DNA of 64,000 bases, taken from the NCBI GenBank assembly GCA_027449865.1, contig DAIDKV010000093.1:1-64000 (forward strand), read 5' to 3'. The stretch comes from Planctomycetales bacterium (lineage in GTDB: Bacteria; Planctomycetota; Planctomycetia; Isosphaerales; Isosphaeraceae). The notes under the pieces were generated by a model that saw only the letters and a list, made by a program, of their open reading frames with translations, made no database searches and was not told the DNA's origin. How positions within the stretch are numbered: position 1 is the stretch's first letter; each line of letters begins with the position of its first letter. The translations under genes were made by a program, and so were the position numbers. Shown piece after piece: positions 45,468-53,756 of this stretch.

Positions 45468-46954
45468 TGAGCACGGGAACCGAACGATCACCGGCCGCCG
45501 GAGCCGCCGCCCAGACCGTGGAGGCTCCCGACCTGCTCTCCCAGGTCATCGCGGCCACCCGCCCGCAGAGCAACACCGAGCAGGAACGGGCCAGGGATTA
45601 CTTTCGACAGTTCCTTGACCACGCCGTCAAGCCCGGCCAGGTCGTCAGCAAGGACGCCGAGCAAAACATCAAATCCTGGATCGCCGAGATCGACAAGAAA
45701 CTCTCGGCCCAGATGAACGAGATCCTTCACGACCCCGGGCTCCAGCAGCTTGAGTCGACCTGGCGCGGCCTGCACTACCTCGTCCACCAGTCGGAAACCG
45801 GCGAGGCGCTGAAGATCCGCGTCCTCAACGTCAAGAAGCAGGAACTCTTCAAGGACCTGGAGCGAGCCGTCGAGTTCGACCAGAGCAGCCTCTTCAAGAA
45901 GATTTACGAGGAGGAATACGGACAGCTCGGCGGGCAGCCCTACGGGATGCTCGTGGGCGACTACGAGTTCGGCCGCAATGCCGAGGATGTCAACCTCCTG
46001 AAGATGATCTCGGGCGTGGCGGCGGCCGCTCACGCGCCGTTCGTCTCCAACGCCAGCCCGAAGCTCTTCAACATGGAGAGCTTCACCGAGCTGGCCAACC
46101 CCCGCGACCTCGCCAAGATCTTCGAGGCCGTCGAGTACGCCCCCTGGCGCTCGTTCCGCCAGTCGGAAGACTCCCGGTACGTCGCGCTGGCCATGCCCCG
46201 GGTCCTGGCCCGGCTCCCCTACGGCCAGGATTTCAAGCGGGTCACCGAGTTCAATTTCGAGGAGGAGGTCGACGGCACCGAGCACAACAACTACACCTGG
46301 ATGGGAGCCGCGTGGGCCTACGCGTCCCGGATCACCGACGCCTACGCCCAGTGGGGCTGGATGGCCCGAAGCCGGGGTGTCGAGGGTGGCGGCAAGGTCG
46401 AGAACCTGCCGGTCCACACCTTCCCCACCGACGACGGCGACGTCGCCATGAAATGCCCGACCGAAATCGCCATCTCCGACCGCCGCGAGTTCGAGCTCTC
46501 GAACCTCGGCTTCATGCCTCTGCTCCACAGCAAGGGGAGCGACTTTGCCGTCTTCATGGGGGCGCAGTCGTGCCAGAAGCCCAAGACCTACTTCGACCCG
46601 ACCGCCAACGCCAACGCCGAGCTCTCCACCAAGTTCAACCTGATGCTCTGCACCTCTCGGTTCGCCCACTATCTCAAGGTGATGGCCAGGGACAAGATCG
46701 GCTCGTTCATGGAAGTGAACGAATGCGCCACCTGGCTGAACGAGTGGATTCAAAACTACGTCGTCTCCAGCCCGGAACTCGTCAGCGATGACATCAAGGC
46801 CCGCTGCCCGCTCGCCGAGGCCCGGGTCGATGTCCGTCCCGTCGCGGGCAAGCCGGGCTATTACGAGGCGGTGGCCTATCTCCGCCCCCACTTCCAGCTC
46901 GAGGCGCTCGCGGCCTCGATGCGACTCGTCGCCGAGGTCCCCAAGAGAGCCTGA
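45467..46954 (+). CDS. tssC: T6SS sheath large subunit TssC
   Basis: A 495-aa protein. STWRGLHYLVHQSETGEALKIRVL near 75-100, DFKRVTEFNFEEEVDG in the middle and the C-terminal DVRPVAGKPGYYEAVAYLRP, FQLEALAASMRLVAEVP are TssC/VipB hallmarks. It pairs with TssB in the contractile tail sheath. Normally ClpV recycles the sheath; no ClpV (TssH) gene is seen in the window. The ATG at 45467 overlaps the tssB stop. Confidence 0.97.
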   Translation: MSTGTERSPAAGAAAQTVEAPDLLSQVIAATRPQSNTEQERARDYFRQFLDHAVKPGQVVSKDAEQNIKSWIAEIDKKLSAQMNEILHDPGLQQLESTWRGLHYLVHQSETGEALKIRVLNVKKQELFKDLERAVEFDQSSLFKKIYEEEYGQLGGQPYGMLVGDYEFGRNAEDVNLLKMISGVAAAAHAPFVSNASPKLFNMESFTELANPRDLAKIFEAVEYAPWRSFRQSEDSRYVALAMPRVLARLPYGQDFKRVTEFNFEEEVDGTEHNNYTWMGAAWAYASRITDAYAQWGWMARSRGVEGGGKVENLPVHTFPTDDGDVAMKCPTEIAISDRREFELSNLGFMPLLHSKGSDFAVFMGAQSCQKPKTYFDPTANANAELSTKFNLMLCTSRFAHYLKVMARDKIGSFMEVNECATWLNEWIQNYVVSSPELVSDDIKARCPLAEARVDVRPVAGKPGYYEAVAYLRPHFQLEALAASMRLVAEVPKRA

Positions 46955-47079
46955 TCGCCCCGCTCTCGCAGCCACAATCTTCCTCGGGGCCGAGGTCGCG
47001 GCCCCGGTCGATCCGCCGATGACAGGTTTCGTGTCGGTTCCGTGACGAATCCTTTCCTTTGCAATGGAGCACGCTTCCC

Positions 47080-47583
47080 ATGTCGTTCGACACGTACATG
47101 AAGATCTCGGGCCCGGACGTCGAGGGCGAATCGACGGCCAAGGACGTGGACAAGTACATCGAGATTTACTCGTTCTCGTGGGGCGCCTCGAACTCCACCA
47201 CCGTCGGACCGGGCTCATCCGGTCTGGCCGCGGGCCGGGCCTCGGTCTCGAGCTTCAGCGTGATGAAAAAGACCGAGAAGTCGTCGCCCTCGCTCTTCGC
47301 GGCCTGCTGTGCCGGGCAGCACTACAAAAAGGCCGAGGTCGTCCTGCGAAAGGCGACCGGGACCGACGGCGGCCAGAAGCCGTTCCTCAAGTACACCTTC
47401 GAGGACGTGATGGTCGAGTCGATCCAGTGGTCGGGCTCGTCGGGCGGCGACGACACACCGACCGAATCGGTCAGCTTCGCCTTCGCCAAGGTGAAGATCG
47501 ACTACTACAAGCAGGATGAGGCGACCGGCTCGATGGCGTCGGCCGGCAACGCGAGCTGGGACCTGACCAAGGTCTCGAAGTGA
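47080..47583 (+). CDS. hcp: T6SS inner-tube protein Hcp (TssD)
   Basis: A 167-aa Hcp. SFDTYMKISGPDVEGESTAK at the start, IEIYSFSWGASN, VSSFSVMKKTEKSSPSLF and the late VSFAFAKVKIDYYKQD match the family. Hexameric rings stack into the tube expelled by sheath contraction and can carry small effectors. It is only 125 bp after tssC and at least partly co-transcribed. The ATG at 47080 was chosen from the conserved start; no strong ribosome-binding site is obvious. Confidence 0.96.
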   Translation: MSFDTYMKISGPDVEGESTAKDVDKYIEIYSFSWGASNSTTVGPGSSGLAAGRASVSSFSVMKKTEKSSPSLFAACCAGQHYKKAEVVLRKATGTDGGQKPFLKYTFEDVMVESIQWSGSSGGDDTPTESVSFAFAKVKIDYYKQDEATGSMASAGNASWDLTKVSK

Positions 47584-47686
47584 CCGGAGACCGCCCCTGG
47601 TCCGAGCGACCGGGGGCGGTCCGACCCTGGCCTTGCATCCCATCCGTCTCGATCCGCCGCCCAGGACCCTTGAGGAGACCCATCCC

Positions 47687-48487
47687 ATGAACGCCGGCGA
47701 GCTGTACCGGGCCGGGCGCCTGGGCGAGGCGATCGAGGCCCAGATTCAGGACGTGAAGGCCGCGGCGCTCGATCCGTCGCGGCGGCTCTTCCTCTTCGAG
47801 CTTTTGGCCTTCGCCGGAGACCTCAAGCGAGCGCGAACGCAGATCGAGGCGATCTCGTATCGCGACGTCGACCTGGACGCCGCCGTCGCCGCCTACGCCA
47901 AGCTGCTCGACGCCGAGCAGGCCCGACGCGACCTCTTCGCCCGGGGCGCCTCGCCCGGGTTCTTCGGCGAGCCCGCCGAGCACCTCCGGCTCCGGCTCGA
48001 AGCGGTCCGGTGCCTGCGCGAGGGGCAATCCGCCGAGGCCGCCGAGGCGCTCGGCCGGGCCAACGAGGCCATGCCGGCGGTTCGCGGCCAGCTCAACGGC
48101 CAGCCGTTCGAATCGCTCCGCGACGCCGACGACCTCTTCGCCGGCGTCCTGGAGGTGATGGCCCACGGCCGATACTTCTGGGTCGGCCTCGATCAGGTTC
48201 GGCTACTGACGACCGAGCCGCCGCGTTATCCTCGCGACCTCCTGTTCCTGCCCGCGCATCTGGAGCTGGAGGCCGAGCAGGGAGACATCTTCCTCCCCGC
48301 GCTCTACCCCGGCTCGCACGAGCACGCCGACGATCAGGTCCGGCTCGGGCGGATGACCGACTGGAAGGAGCTCGACGGCGGCGCGATGCTCGGCGTCGGG
48401 CTGCACACCCTCCTGCGCGACGACGACGCCATCGGCCTGCTCGAGATCCGCGAGTGGCGGTCGGAGCACGAGTCCGAGGGATCCTGA
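47687..48487 (+). CDS. tagJ: T6SS accessory protein TagJ (ImpE)
   Basis: A 266-aa protein of the ImpE/TagJ family. The N-terminus starts AGELYRAGRLGEAIEAQIQ, a TPR-like helical part covers the first 110 residues, and a barrel domain has PRDLLFLPAHLELEAEQGDIFLPALY. TagJ binds TssB in T6SS types that have it and modulates sheath disassembly. ATG 47687 follows GAGGAGACC. It sits between hcp and tssE, a usual position. Confidence 0.93.
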   Translation: MNAGELYRAGRLGEAIEAQIQDVKAAALDPSRRLFLFELLAFAGDLKRARTQIEAISYRDVDLDAAVAAYAKLLDAEQARRDLFARGASPGFFGEPAEHLRLRLEAVRCLREGQSAEAAEALGRANEAMPAVRGQLNGQPFESLRDADDLFAGVLEVMAHGRYFWVGLDQVRLLTTEPPRYPRDLLFLPAHLELEAEQGDIFLPALYPGSHEHADDQVRLGRMTDWKELDGGAMLGVGLHTLLRDDDAIGLLEIREWRSEHESEGS

Positions 48488-48506
48488 CGAGGAAGGCCGA
48501 TCGCCC

Positions 48507-48989
48507 ATGTCCCGGATCTCGCCGCACGAGGGGCTCCGGCCCTCGATCCTCGACCGGCTGGTTGACCCCGAATCGGCCGGGACCGCCGCACGTCGCGGCT
48601 ACAGCGTGGATCAAATGATCGACGCCGTGCGCGCCGACCTGGAGGACCTGTTGAACTCCCGGCGGATGGTCGCCGCCTTCCCCGACGATCTGCCCGAGGT
48701 CCGCCGCTCGGTGGTCGCTTACGGCATCCCCGATCTTTCCGCCCACGAGGCCGCCGGGCCCAACACCGCCAGCCTCGTTTGCGCGGAGATCGAGGAAGCC
48801 ATCGCGGCGTTCGAGCCGAGGCTCACCAACGTCCGGGTCGTTCCGCTGAAGGGGGATGTGTCGAAATCGTTGCGGCTGGATTTTGAGATCCGGGCGACGC
48901 TTCGCCTCGACCCCTCCCCGGAAGTCGCATTCCTGACCCTCCTCAAGCTCACCACCGGCGAGGCGTCGGTGGAGCGGGCGGGCGGGTGA
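48507..48989 (+). CDS. tssE: T6SS baseplate protein TssE (gp25-like)
   Basis: A 160-aa gp25/TssE protein. PSILDRLVDPESAG near the start, VDQMIDAVRADLEDLLNSRRM, VVAYGIPDLSAHEA and RLTNVRVVPLKGD are diagnostic. TssE is the lysozyme-like-fold wedge subunit that nucleates the sheath. It starts 19 bp after tagJ, and its stop overlaps the possible GTG start of tssF. Confidence 0.95.
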   Translation: MSRISPHEGLRPSILDRLVDPESAGTAARRGYSVDQMIDAVRADLEDLLNSRRMVAAFPDDLPEVRRSVVAYGIPDLSAHEAAGPNTASLVCAEIEEAIAAFEPRLTNVRVVPLKGDVSKSLRLDFEIRATLRLDPSPEVAFLTLLKLTTGEASVERAGG

Positions 48990-48994
48990 AGCCG

Positions 48995-50842
48995 ATGAGC
49001 GAGACCCTCTATCCCTATTACGAACGCGAGCTCACGTTCATCCGCCAGTTCGCTCAGGAATTCGCCCGGCTCTATCCGGCGACGGCCAGCCGCCTGCTCC
49101 TGGAGCCCGACCGCAGCACGGATCCGCACGTCGAGCGCCTGATCGAGTCGTTCGCGCTGCTGACCGGTCGCATCCAGCACAAGCTCGACGACGAGTTCCC
49201 CGAGCTGACCAACGCGATGCTCGGCGTGCTCTATCCGCATTACCTGGCGCCGATTCCATCGATGGCGATCGTGCAGTTCGAGCTGGATGCCGAGCGGAGC
49301 CGGTCGCCCGAGGGCTTCACCATCGACCGGCTCAGCGGCCTGCGAAGCCGGCCTGTGGATGACCTGCCGTGCCGCTATCGCACCGGATATCCCGTGCGGC
49401 TCTGGCCGGTCCGGGTCGCCGAGGCCGGCCTGATCCGTCCGCCTTTTCCGAAAGGGCTCGAACCGCCCCGAGGAACGGTCGCGGCGATCCGGCTCCGGCT
49501 CGACGCCGAGGGAAGCCACCGCTTCTCCGCCCTCGCCCTCGATCGCCTTCGGTTCTACCTCAAGGGTGAGAGCGAGACGGTCGCCCTGCTCTACGACCTG
49601 CTCTTCAACCACGCGCTCCAGGTCGTCCTGCGCGATCCTTCGGCCGACCCCGCCCGGCCGCCGGTGGTGCTCCGACCCGCCGAGGCCCTGGCTCCGGTCG
49701 GCTTCGAGCCCGACGAGGGACTACTCCCCTACCCTCCCCAATCCTTCGTCGGATACCGGCTACTCAGCGAGTTCTTCGCCTTCCCTAACAAGTTCCACTT
49801 CGTCGATCTCCTCGGCCTGCGCCGGGCCGCCTGCGATCGGCAAATGGAAGTGGTGATCTTCCTCGATCGGACCTGGCCCAAGCTGGAACGCGACATCGAC
49901 ACTCAAACATTCCGCCTCGGCTGCACCCCGGTGATCAACCTCTTCGATCAGACGGCCGAGCCCATCCCAATCGCGGAAACCCGGCAGGAATATCGAGTCG
50001 TTCCCGACGTCGCCTATCCGGACGGCATGGAGGTCTACTCGGTCGACGCCGTCACGAGCGTCGATCCGATCGCGGGCCGGACGACCGAATACTTGCCGTT
50101 CTACTCGCTCCGCCACGGCGCCTCGGCCGAGGCGGCCCGCGACTTCTGGTACGCGACCCGCCGGCCGTCGACGCGTCCGGGCGACCGCGGAACCGACGTC
50201 TTTCTCAGCCTGGTGAACCTCGATTTCAACGCCTCTCGCCCCAACGACCCAACGCTCGTGGTCCGTACCACCTGCACGAACCGGGAGCTGCCCGCGGTCT
50301 TGCAACAGGCCGGCGAACGCCTGATCTTCGACCTTGAGGCCGCCGCGCCGCTTTCCGGCATCCGCTGTTTGCAGTCGCCCTCGCTCCCACAACGGCCCCC
50401 GACGCGCAGGGGATCGTACTGGCGGTTGATCTCTCACCTTTCTCTCAACCACCTCTCGCTGGCCAGTTCCGAGCGCGGGCGAGAGTCGCTCCAGGAGATC
50501 CTTCGCCTCTACGAGATCGCGGATTCCCGCGACGACTCGCACCGGGCGATGGTCGGCCGACACCTGATCGAGGGAATCACCTCGGTGAGCAGCCGGCGAG
50601 TGACCGGCCGGCTGCCGGGGGAAGGGCCGGCCGCCTTCTGCCGGGGAACCGAGGTCACCATCACCTTCGATGAGCCAAAATACATCGGCACCGGCGTCCT
50701 GCTCTTCGCCTCGGTTCTGGAACGCTTCCTCGGGCTCTACACCACCATCAACTCCTTCACCCAGCTTGTCGCCAGGACGACCCAGGACGGGAGACCGCTC
50801 AAAACATGGCCGCCGAGGTCGGGAAACCAGACTCTGATCTGA
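48995..50842 (+). CDS. tssF: T6SS baseplate protein TssF
   Basis: A 615-aa protein starting SETLYPYYERELTFIRQFAQEFARLYP, the universal TssF opening, followed by PHVERLIESFALLTGRIQHKLDDEFPELTNAMLGVLYPHYLAP. FNKF-like AFPNKFHFVDL and late YIGTGVLLFASVLERFLGLY confirm it. TssF forms the baseplate wedge with TssG and TssE. ATG 48995 is preferred to GTG 48986. Its 3' end overlaps tssG by 37 bp. Confidence 0.97.
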   Translation: MSETLYPYYERELTFIRQFAQEFARLYPATASRLLLEPDRSTDPHVERLIESFALLTGRIQHKLDDEFPELTNAMLGVLYPHYLAPIPSMAIVQFELDAERSRSPEGFTIDRLSGLRSRPVDDLPCRYRTGYPVRLWPVRVAEAGLIRPPFPKGLEPPRGTVAAIRLRLDAEGSHRFSALALDRLRFYLKGESETVALLYDLLFNHALQVVLRDPSADPARPPVVLRPAEALAPVGFEPDEGLLPYPPQSFVGYRLLSEFFAFPNKFHFVDLLGLRRAACDRQMEVVIFLDRTWPKLERDIDTQTFRLGCTPVINLFDQTAEPIPIAETRQEYRVVPDVAYPDGMEVYSVDAVTSVDPIAGRTTEYLPFYSLRHGASAEAARDFWYATRRPSTRPGDRGTDVFLSLVNLDFNASRPNDPTLVVRTTCTNRELPAVLQQAGERLIFDLEAAAPLSGIRCLQSPSLPQRPPTRRGSYWRLISHLSLNHLSLASSERGRESLQEILRLYEIADSRDDSHRAMVGRHLIEGITSVSSRRVTGRLPGEGPAAFCRGTEVTITFDEPKYIGTGVLLFASVLERFLGLYTTINSFTQLVARTTQDGRPLKTWPPRSGNQTLI

Positions 50843-52068
50843 TCGAGCCAGCCCCCGCTCTCTCGGCCGAACCGTGCGCCGAGCCAGCCACCAACGCCGG
50901 CGATCCGGTCGGGGCCTCGGTCATCGTCCCGCCGCCGGCCGGCGTTCCGGGATGGAGCCCCGAGCTCACGGCGCACCCGATCTTCCGCGAGGGATACCGC
51001 TACGACTTCTTCCAGGCGGTCCGGCTGCTCCAGCGGATGGGACCAGGCCGGGCGCTGGTCGGCCGGGGCGGACCCCCCCGATCCGAGGCGGTCCGGTTCG
51101 CCGCGCACGTCTCGCTGAGCTTCCCGCCAAGCGCCGTCCACGAGGTGCGCCGGCCGACGACCGACCGACCCGTCCCCGTGATGGTCCAGGCTTTCCTCGG
51201 ACTGACTGGCCCCAGCGGCGTCCTCCCTCGCCATTACACCGAGCTGCTTTACCGGCTCGAGCGCGAGGCCCGAACCCCAGAGAAGCACGCGCTCCGCGAC
51301 TGGCTCGACCTGTTCAACCATCGGCTCGTCTCGCTCTTCTATCGGGCCTGGGAAAAGTATCGGTTCTACATCCCGTTCGAGCGCGGAGACACCGGCGACG
51401 AGCCCGATCCCTTCCTCCAATCCCTGTTCAGCCTGATCGGCCTGGGGCTCCCTCCTCTCCGCGGACGATTGCGAGTCGCAGGCCCCGAAGCCACCGGCGC
51501 ACGCGAGCTGGCCCGAATCGACGACCTTGTCCTGCTGCATTACGGCGGCCTGCTCGCCCACCATCCCCGGTGCGCCTCGGGGCTGGAAGCGATCCTCCAG
51601 GATTATTTCGGAATCGCCACCCGAATCGAACCGTTCGTCGGCCGGTGGCTCCGCCTCGAACGGCCGTCCCAGACGCGGCTCGGCGACGAGCTGGGGAACA
51701 ACCAGCTTGGAACCTCGGCCGTGGCCGGAGACCGCGTCTGGGACCGCCAGAGCAAGTTCCGCGTCCGCCTCGGCCCGTTGTCGTACCCCCAGTTCCTCGA
51801 ATTCCTCCCCGACCCCACCCCGATCCCCGAGCGCAAGGCGTTCTTCCTGCTGGCCCATCTCGTCCGGCTCTACGCCGACCCGGGGCTCGACTTCGAGGTT
51901 CAACTCGTCCTGAAGGCCCAGGATGTCCCCGCATGCCGGCTGACCGGCCCGGGCACGATCGGCGCCCGCCTCGGCTGGAACACCTGGCTGCACACCCGGC
52001 CCGCCCCCGCCGACGCCGAGGACGTCGTCCTCGACGGCTCCCTCGCCCTCGCCTGCGATCCGGGATAG
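50806..52068 (+). CDS. tssG: T6SS baseplate protein TssG
   Basis: A 420-aa TssG. The family part begins at YRYDFFQAVRLLQRMGPGR (about residue 65) and includes VSLSFPPSAVHEVR, GPSGVLPRHYTELL, DWLDLFNHRLVSLFYRAWEKYR and DDLVLLHYGGLLAHHPRCASGLE. An unusual 55-residue proline/alanine-rich N-terminal extension precedes the domain; translation from the start overlapping tssF is assumed, and no internal start is better. It is the last core T6SS gene recognised in the window. Confidence 0.95.
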   Translation: MAAEVGKPDSDLIEPAPALSAEPCAEPATNAGDPVGASVIVPPPAGVPGWSPELTAHPIFREGYRYDFFQAVRLLQRMGPGRALVGRGGPPRSEAVRFAAHVSLSFPPSAVHEVRRPTTDRPVPVMVQAFLGLTGPSGVLPRHYTELLYRLEREARTPEKHALRDWLDLFNHRLVSLFYRAWEKYRFYIPFERGDTGDEPDPFLQSLFSLIGLGLPPLRGRLRVAGPEATGARELARIDDLVLLHYGGLLAHHPRCASGLEAILQDYFGIATRIEPFVGRWLRLERPSQTRLGDELGNNQLGTSAVAGDRVWDRQSKFRVRLGPLSYPQFLEFLPDPTPIPERKAFFLLAHLVRLYADPGLDFEVQLVLKAQDVPACRLTGPGTIGARLGWNTWLHTRPAPADAEDVVLDGSLALACDPG

Positions 52069-52410
52069 GAATCCACCGAAAGCCGAAGCGGTCCGCGATT
52101 TTGACCGACGGCCAGATCCGTCTTCCCGCCTTTCGATCGCGTCAATCCCAAAAACGGCGCGATCGACAAGATTTGCAAGGCCCGCACATCCCGAACAGCC
52201 GATACAACAGTCAGACCGGAAGATGGAAGATCGCCGGGGGTGCGCCTGTCGGCGTCAGGAACACATCTTGCCCCGACGACCCCCAGCGCCGACGTGGGGC
52301 TGGGAGCTCGTCGGTTTTTCGAGGAAGAAACCCTGCCTGGAGGCGGGGAACCCCGGCGACGTGCGTACGCCAGGGCTCCGACCGGGCCGATCAGAAAGGA
52401 GCGGGTCGCG
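52069..52410. other. 342-bp intergenic region with promoter-like motif
   Basis: No gene supported. A frame entering the lipoprotein gene from 52240 lacks conserved sequence and a start site. The gap holds the second copy of the ACAGCCGATACAAC motif and probably the promoter of the downstream four-gene module. Confidence 0.5.
52182..52216 (+). promoter_or_regulatory. Copy 2 of the ACAGCCGATACAAC motif
   Basis: CCGCAC, 8-9 bases, ACAGCCGATACAAC (52195-52208), N3, CAGAC, as upstream of the TolC-type lipoprotein gene. Ends about 195 bp before the lipoprotein start. TTGCAA at 52173-52178 is upstream but too far for a normal -35/-10 pair. Confidence 0.4.
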
Positions 52411-53592
52411 ATGACTCGGAAGGCGGCCGCTGTGTGGTTATCCGCCGTTCTGCTCGGCGGATGCTCGAGCGTGAACGTGGTCAAGAGCCCCTCGCCAGGC
52501 GACAACGGGATCCGGTTCTACCGTCCCAAGCCGTACCTGCTGGTGACTCCGGCCGATCCCACGGGTCGGATGGTCAAGCTGGAGGTCCTGCAACTCCCCG
52601 ACTACTCCGAGGAGTATTCGATCCATCCCAAGGGGAAGAAGCCCCCGGCCGTGCAGCTTCAGGACGGCTGGAACCTGGTCGGCGTAGGACCGGGCGGTCC
52701 GCCGCCGAAGGGCGAGGCCGCACCGCCGCCGCCGCCCGCCGACCCGCTCAAACTTCCAGAGGCCGTGCTGGTCGCCGGAAACGTGCCGATCGGATTGTAT
52801 GAATCGGTCTTCGACTACGGCGGCCCGGTGAAGTCGCTCAAGGGATGGCGATACGTCGGCTTCGCTCCGTGGGGCGGCGGCCTGCCCAACGGCACCGACC
52901 GCGAGGCGCTTGCCAACGTCCAGAAGGGCTGTCCGCCCGGCGTCGCCAACGGCTCGGTCGTCCAGGGCCCGCTCTATGGCCTCGTCTTCTTCAACGGCGC
53001 CATGACCTTCCGTCAGCTCGACGAAATCGCCAACAACATGACCTGCCCCGAATACGTCAAGCCGTACAATCCACCGCCACCCCCCGCACCGCTGCCGCCC
53101 GGCGTCCAGAAAGAATCCACCGCCCCGTCCTCGCCGGGCGTCGTCGTCCCCAGCGAGTCGGCCCCGCCGACTCCGGCCGCCAATCCCGGCCCCTCGACCT
53201 CCATGCTGATCCCCGCGCCAGGACCAGCCTCGATCGACACCGGCGTGAAGACAGCCGCCGCCGAGATCCCTCCGCCGGCGCCGGCCGCTCCCGTGGTCGT
53301 CGCGGCCCTCGCCCCGCCAGTCATCGTCAAACCCGCTCCCGCCGCCGTTCGACCCGCTCCCGCCGTCGTTCGACCGGCCCCAGTCGTGGTTCGACCGGCT
53401 CCCGCCGCTCCAAAACCGAATCCAGCCTTCGTCAACAAACCCGTGGATCCGAAGGCCCTGGCCCGGCTTGAGGCCGACGTCTTCCGCAGGCTCCATCTCC
53501 CGCCCGCGCCGGCGCCGGCTTCGGCCTCGCCTGGACCGGCCGCCGCCTCATCGAACCTTCCCCCACTAACACCCGCCATGCCCCTCCCCTGA
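52411..53592 (+). CDS. T6SS-linked proline-rich lipoprotein (possible TssJ-position protein)
   Basis: A 393-aa lipoprotein; ATG 52411 lies a few bases after AAAGGAGCGGG. The signal ends at LLGGCSS, a consensus lipobox. The first 220 residues form a globular part (IRFYRPKPYLLVTP; YGLVFFNGAMTFRQLDEIANNM). The rest is low-complexity Pro/Ala/Val with five near-repeats of RPAP-type units (about 310-340), likely an extended spacer. It sits after tssG, where TssJ might be expected, but shows none of the beta-sandwich signature and is much longer. It could anchor the downstream 1308-aa membrane protein to the outer membrane. Confidence 0.65.
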   Translation: MTRKAAAVWLSAVLLGGCSSVNVVKSPSPGDNGIRFYRPKPYLLVTPADPTGRMVKLEVLQLPDYSEEYSIHPKGKKPPAVQLQDGWNLVGVGPGGPPPKGEAAPPPPPADPLKLPEAVLVAGNVPIGLYESVFDYGGPVKSLKGWRYVGFAPWGGGLPNGTDREALANVQKGCPPGVANGSVVQGPLYGLVFFNGAMTFRQLDEIANNMTCPEYVKPYNPPPPPAPLPPGVQKESTAPSSPGVVVPSESAPPTPAANPGPSTSMLIPAPGPASIDTGVKTAAAEIPPPAPAAPVVVAALAPPVIVKPAPAAVRPAPAVVRPAPVVVRPAPAAPKPNPAFVNKPVDPKALARLEADVFRRLHLPPAPAPASASPGPAAASSNLPPLTPAMPLP

Positions 53593-53608
53593 CCCCGATT
53601 TTCCCCGG

Positions 53609-53642
53609 CCGGAGCGAGTGGTCGACACGCCACTCGTTCCGG
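53609..53642. promoter_or_regulatory. Strong hairpin between lipoprotein and membrane-protein genes
   Basis: CCGGAGCGAGTGG (53609-53621) and CCACTCGTTCCGG (53630-53642) form a 13-bp stem with one G-U pair around an 8-base loop. It starts 17 bp after the lipoprotein stop. No T-tract follows, so an mRNA-processing or attenuation role is more likely than plain termination. Confidence 0.55.
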
Positions 53643-53756
53643 CTCGCCACCGTCCTGGCGCCTGCATTGCGGTTTGCTCGCCGCGCCGACATCATGATGA
53701 GGGAGAGGCCACACGACGAAGCTCGAGCCGCCCCGAATGACCCGAGGTCACCCGCG

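Noticed and set aside
46957-46990. Terminator after tssC (GCCCCG/CGGGGC)
   Set aside because: Only six paired bases around a 22-base loop and no T-tract; not enough to call.
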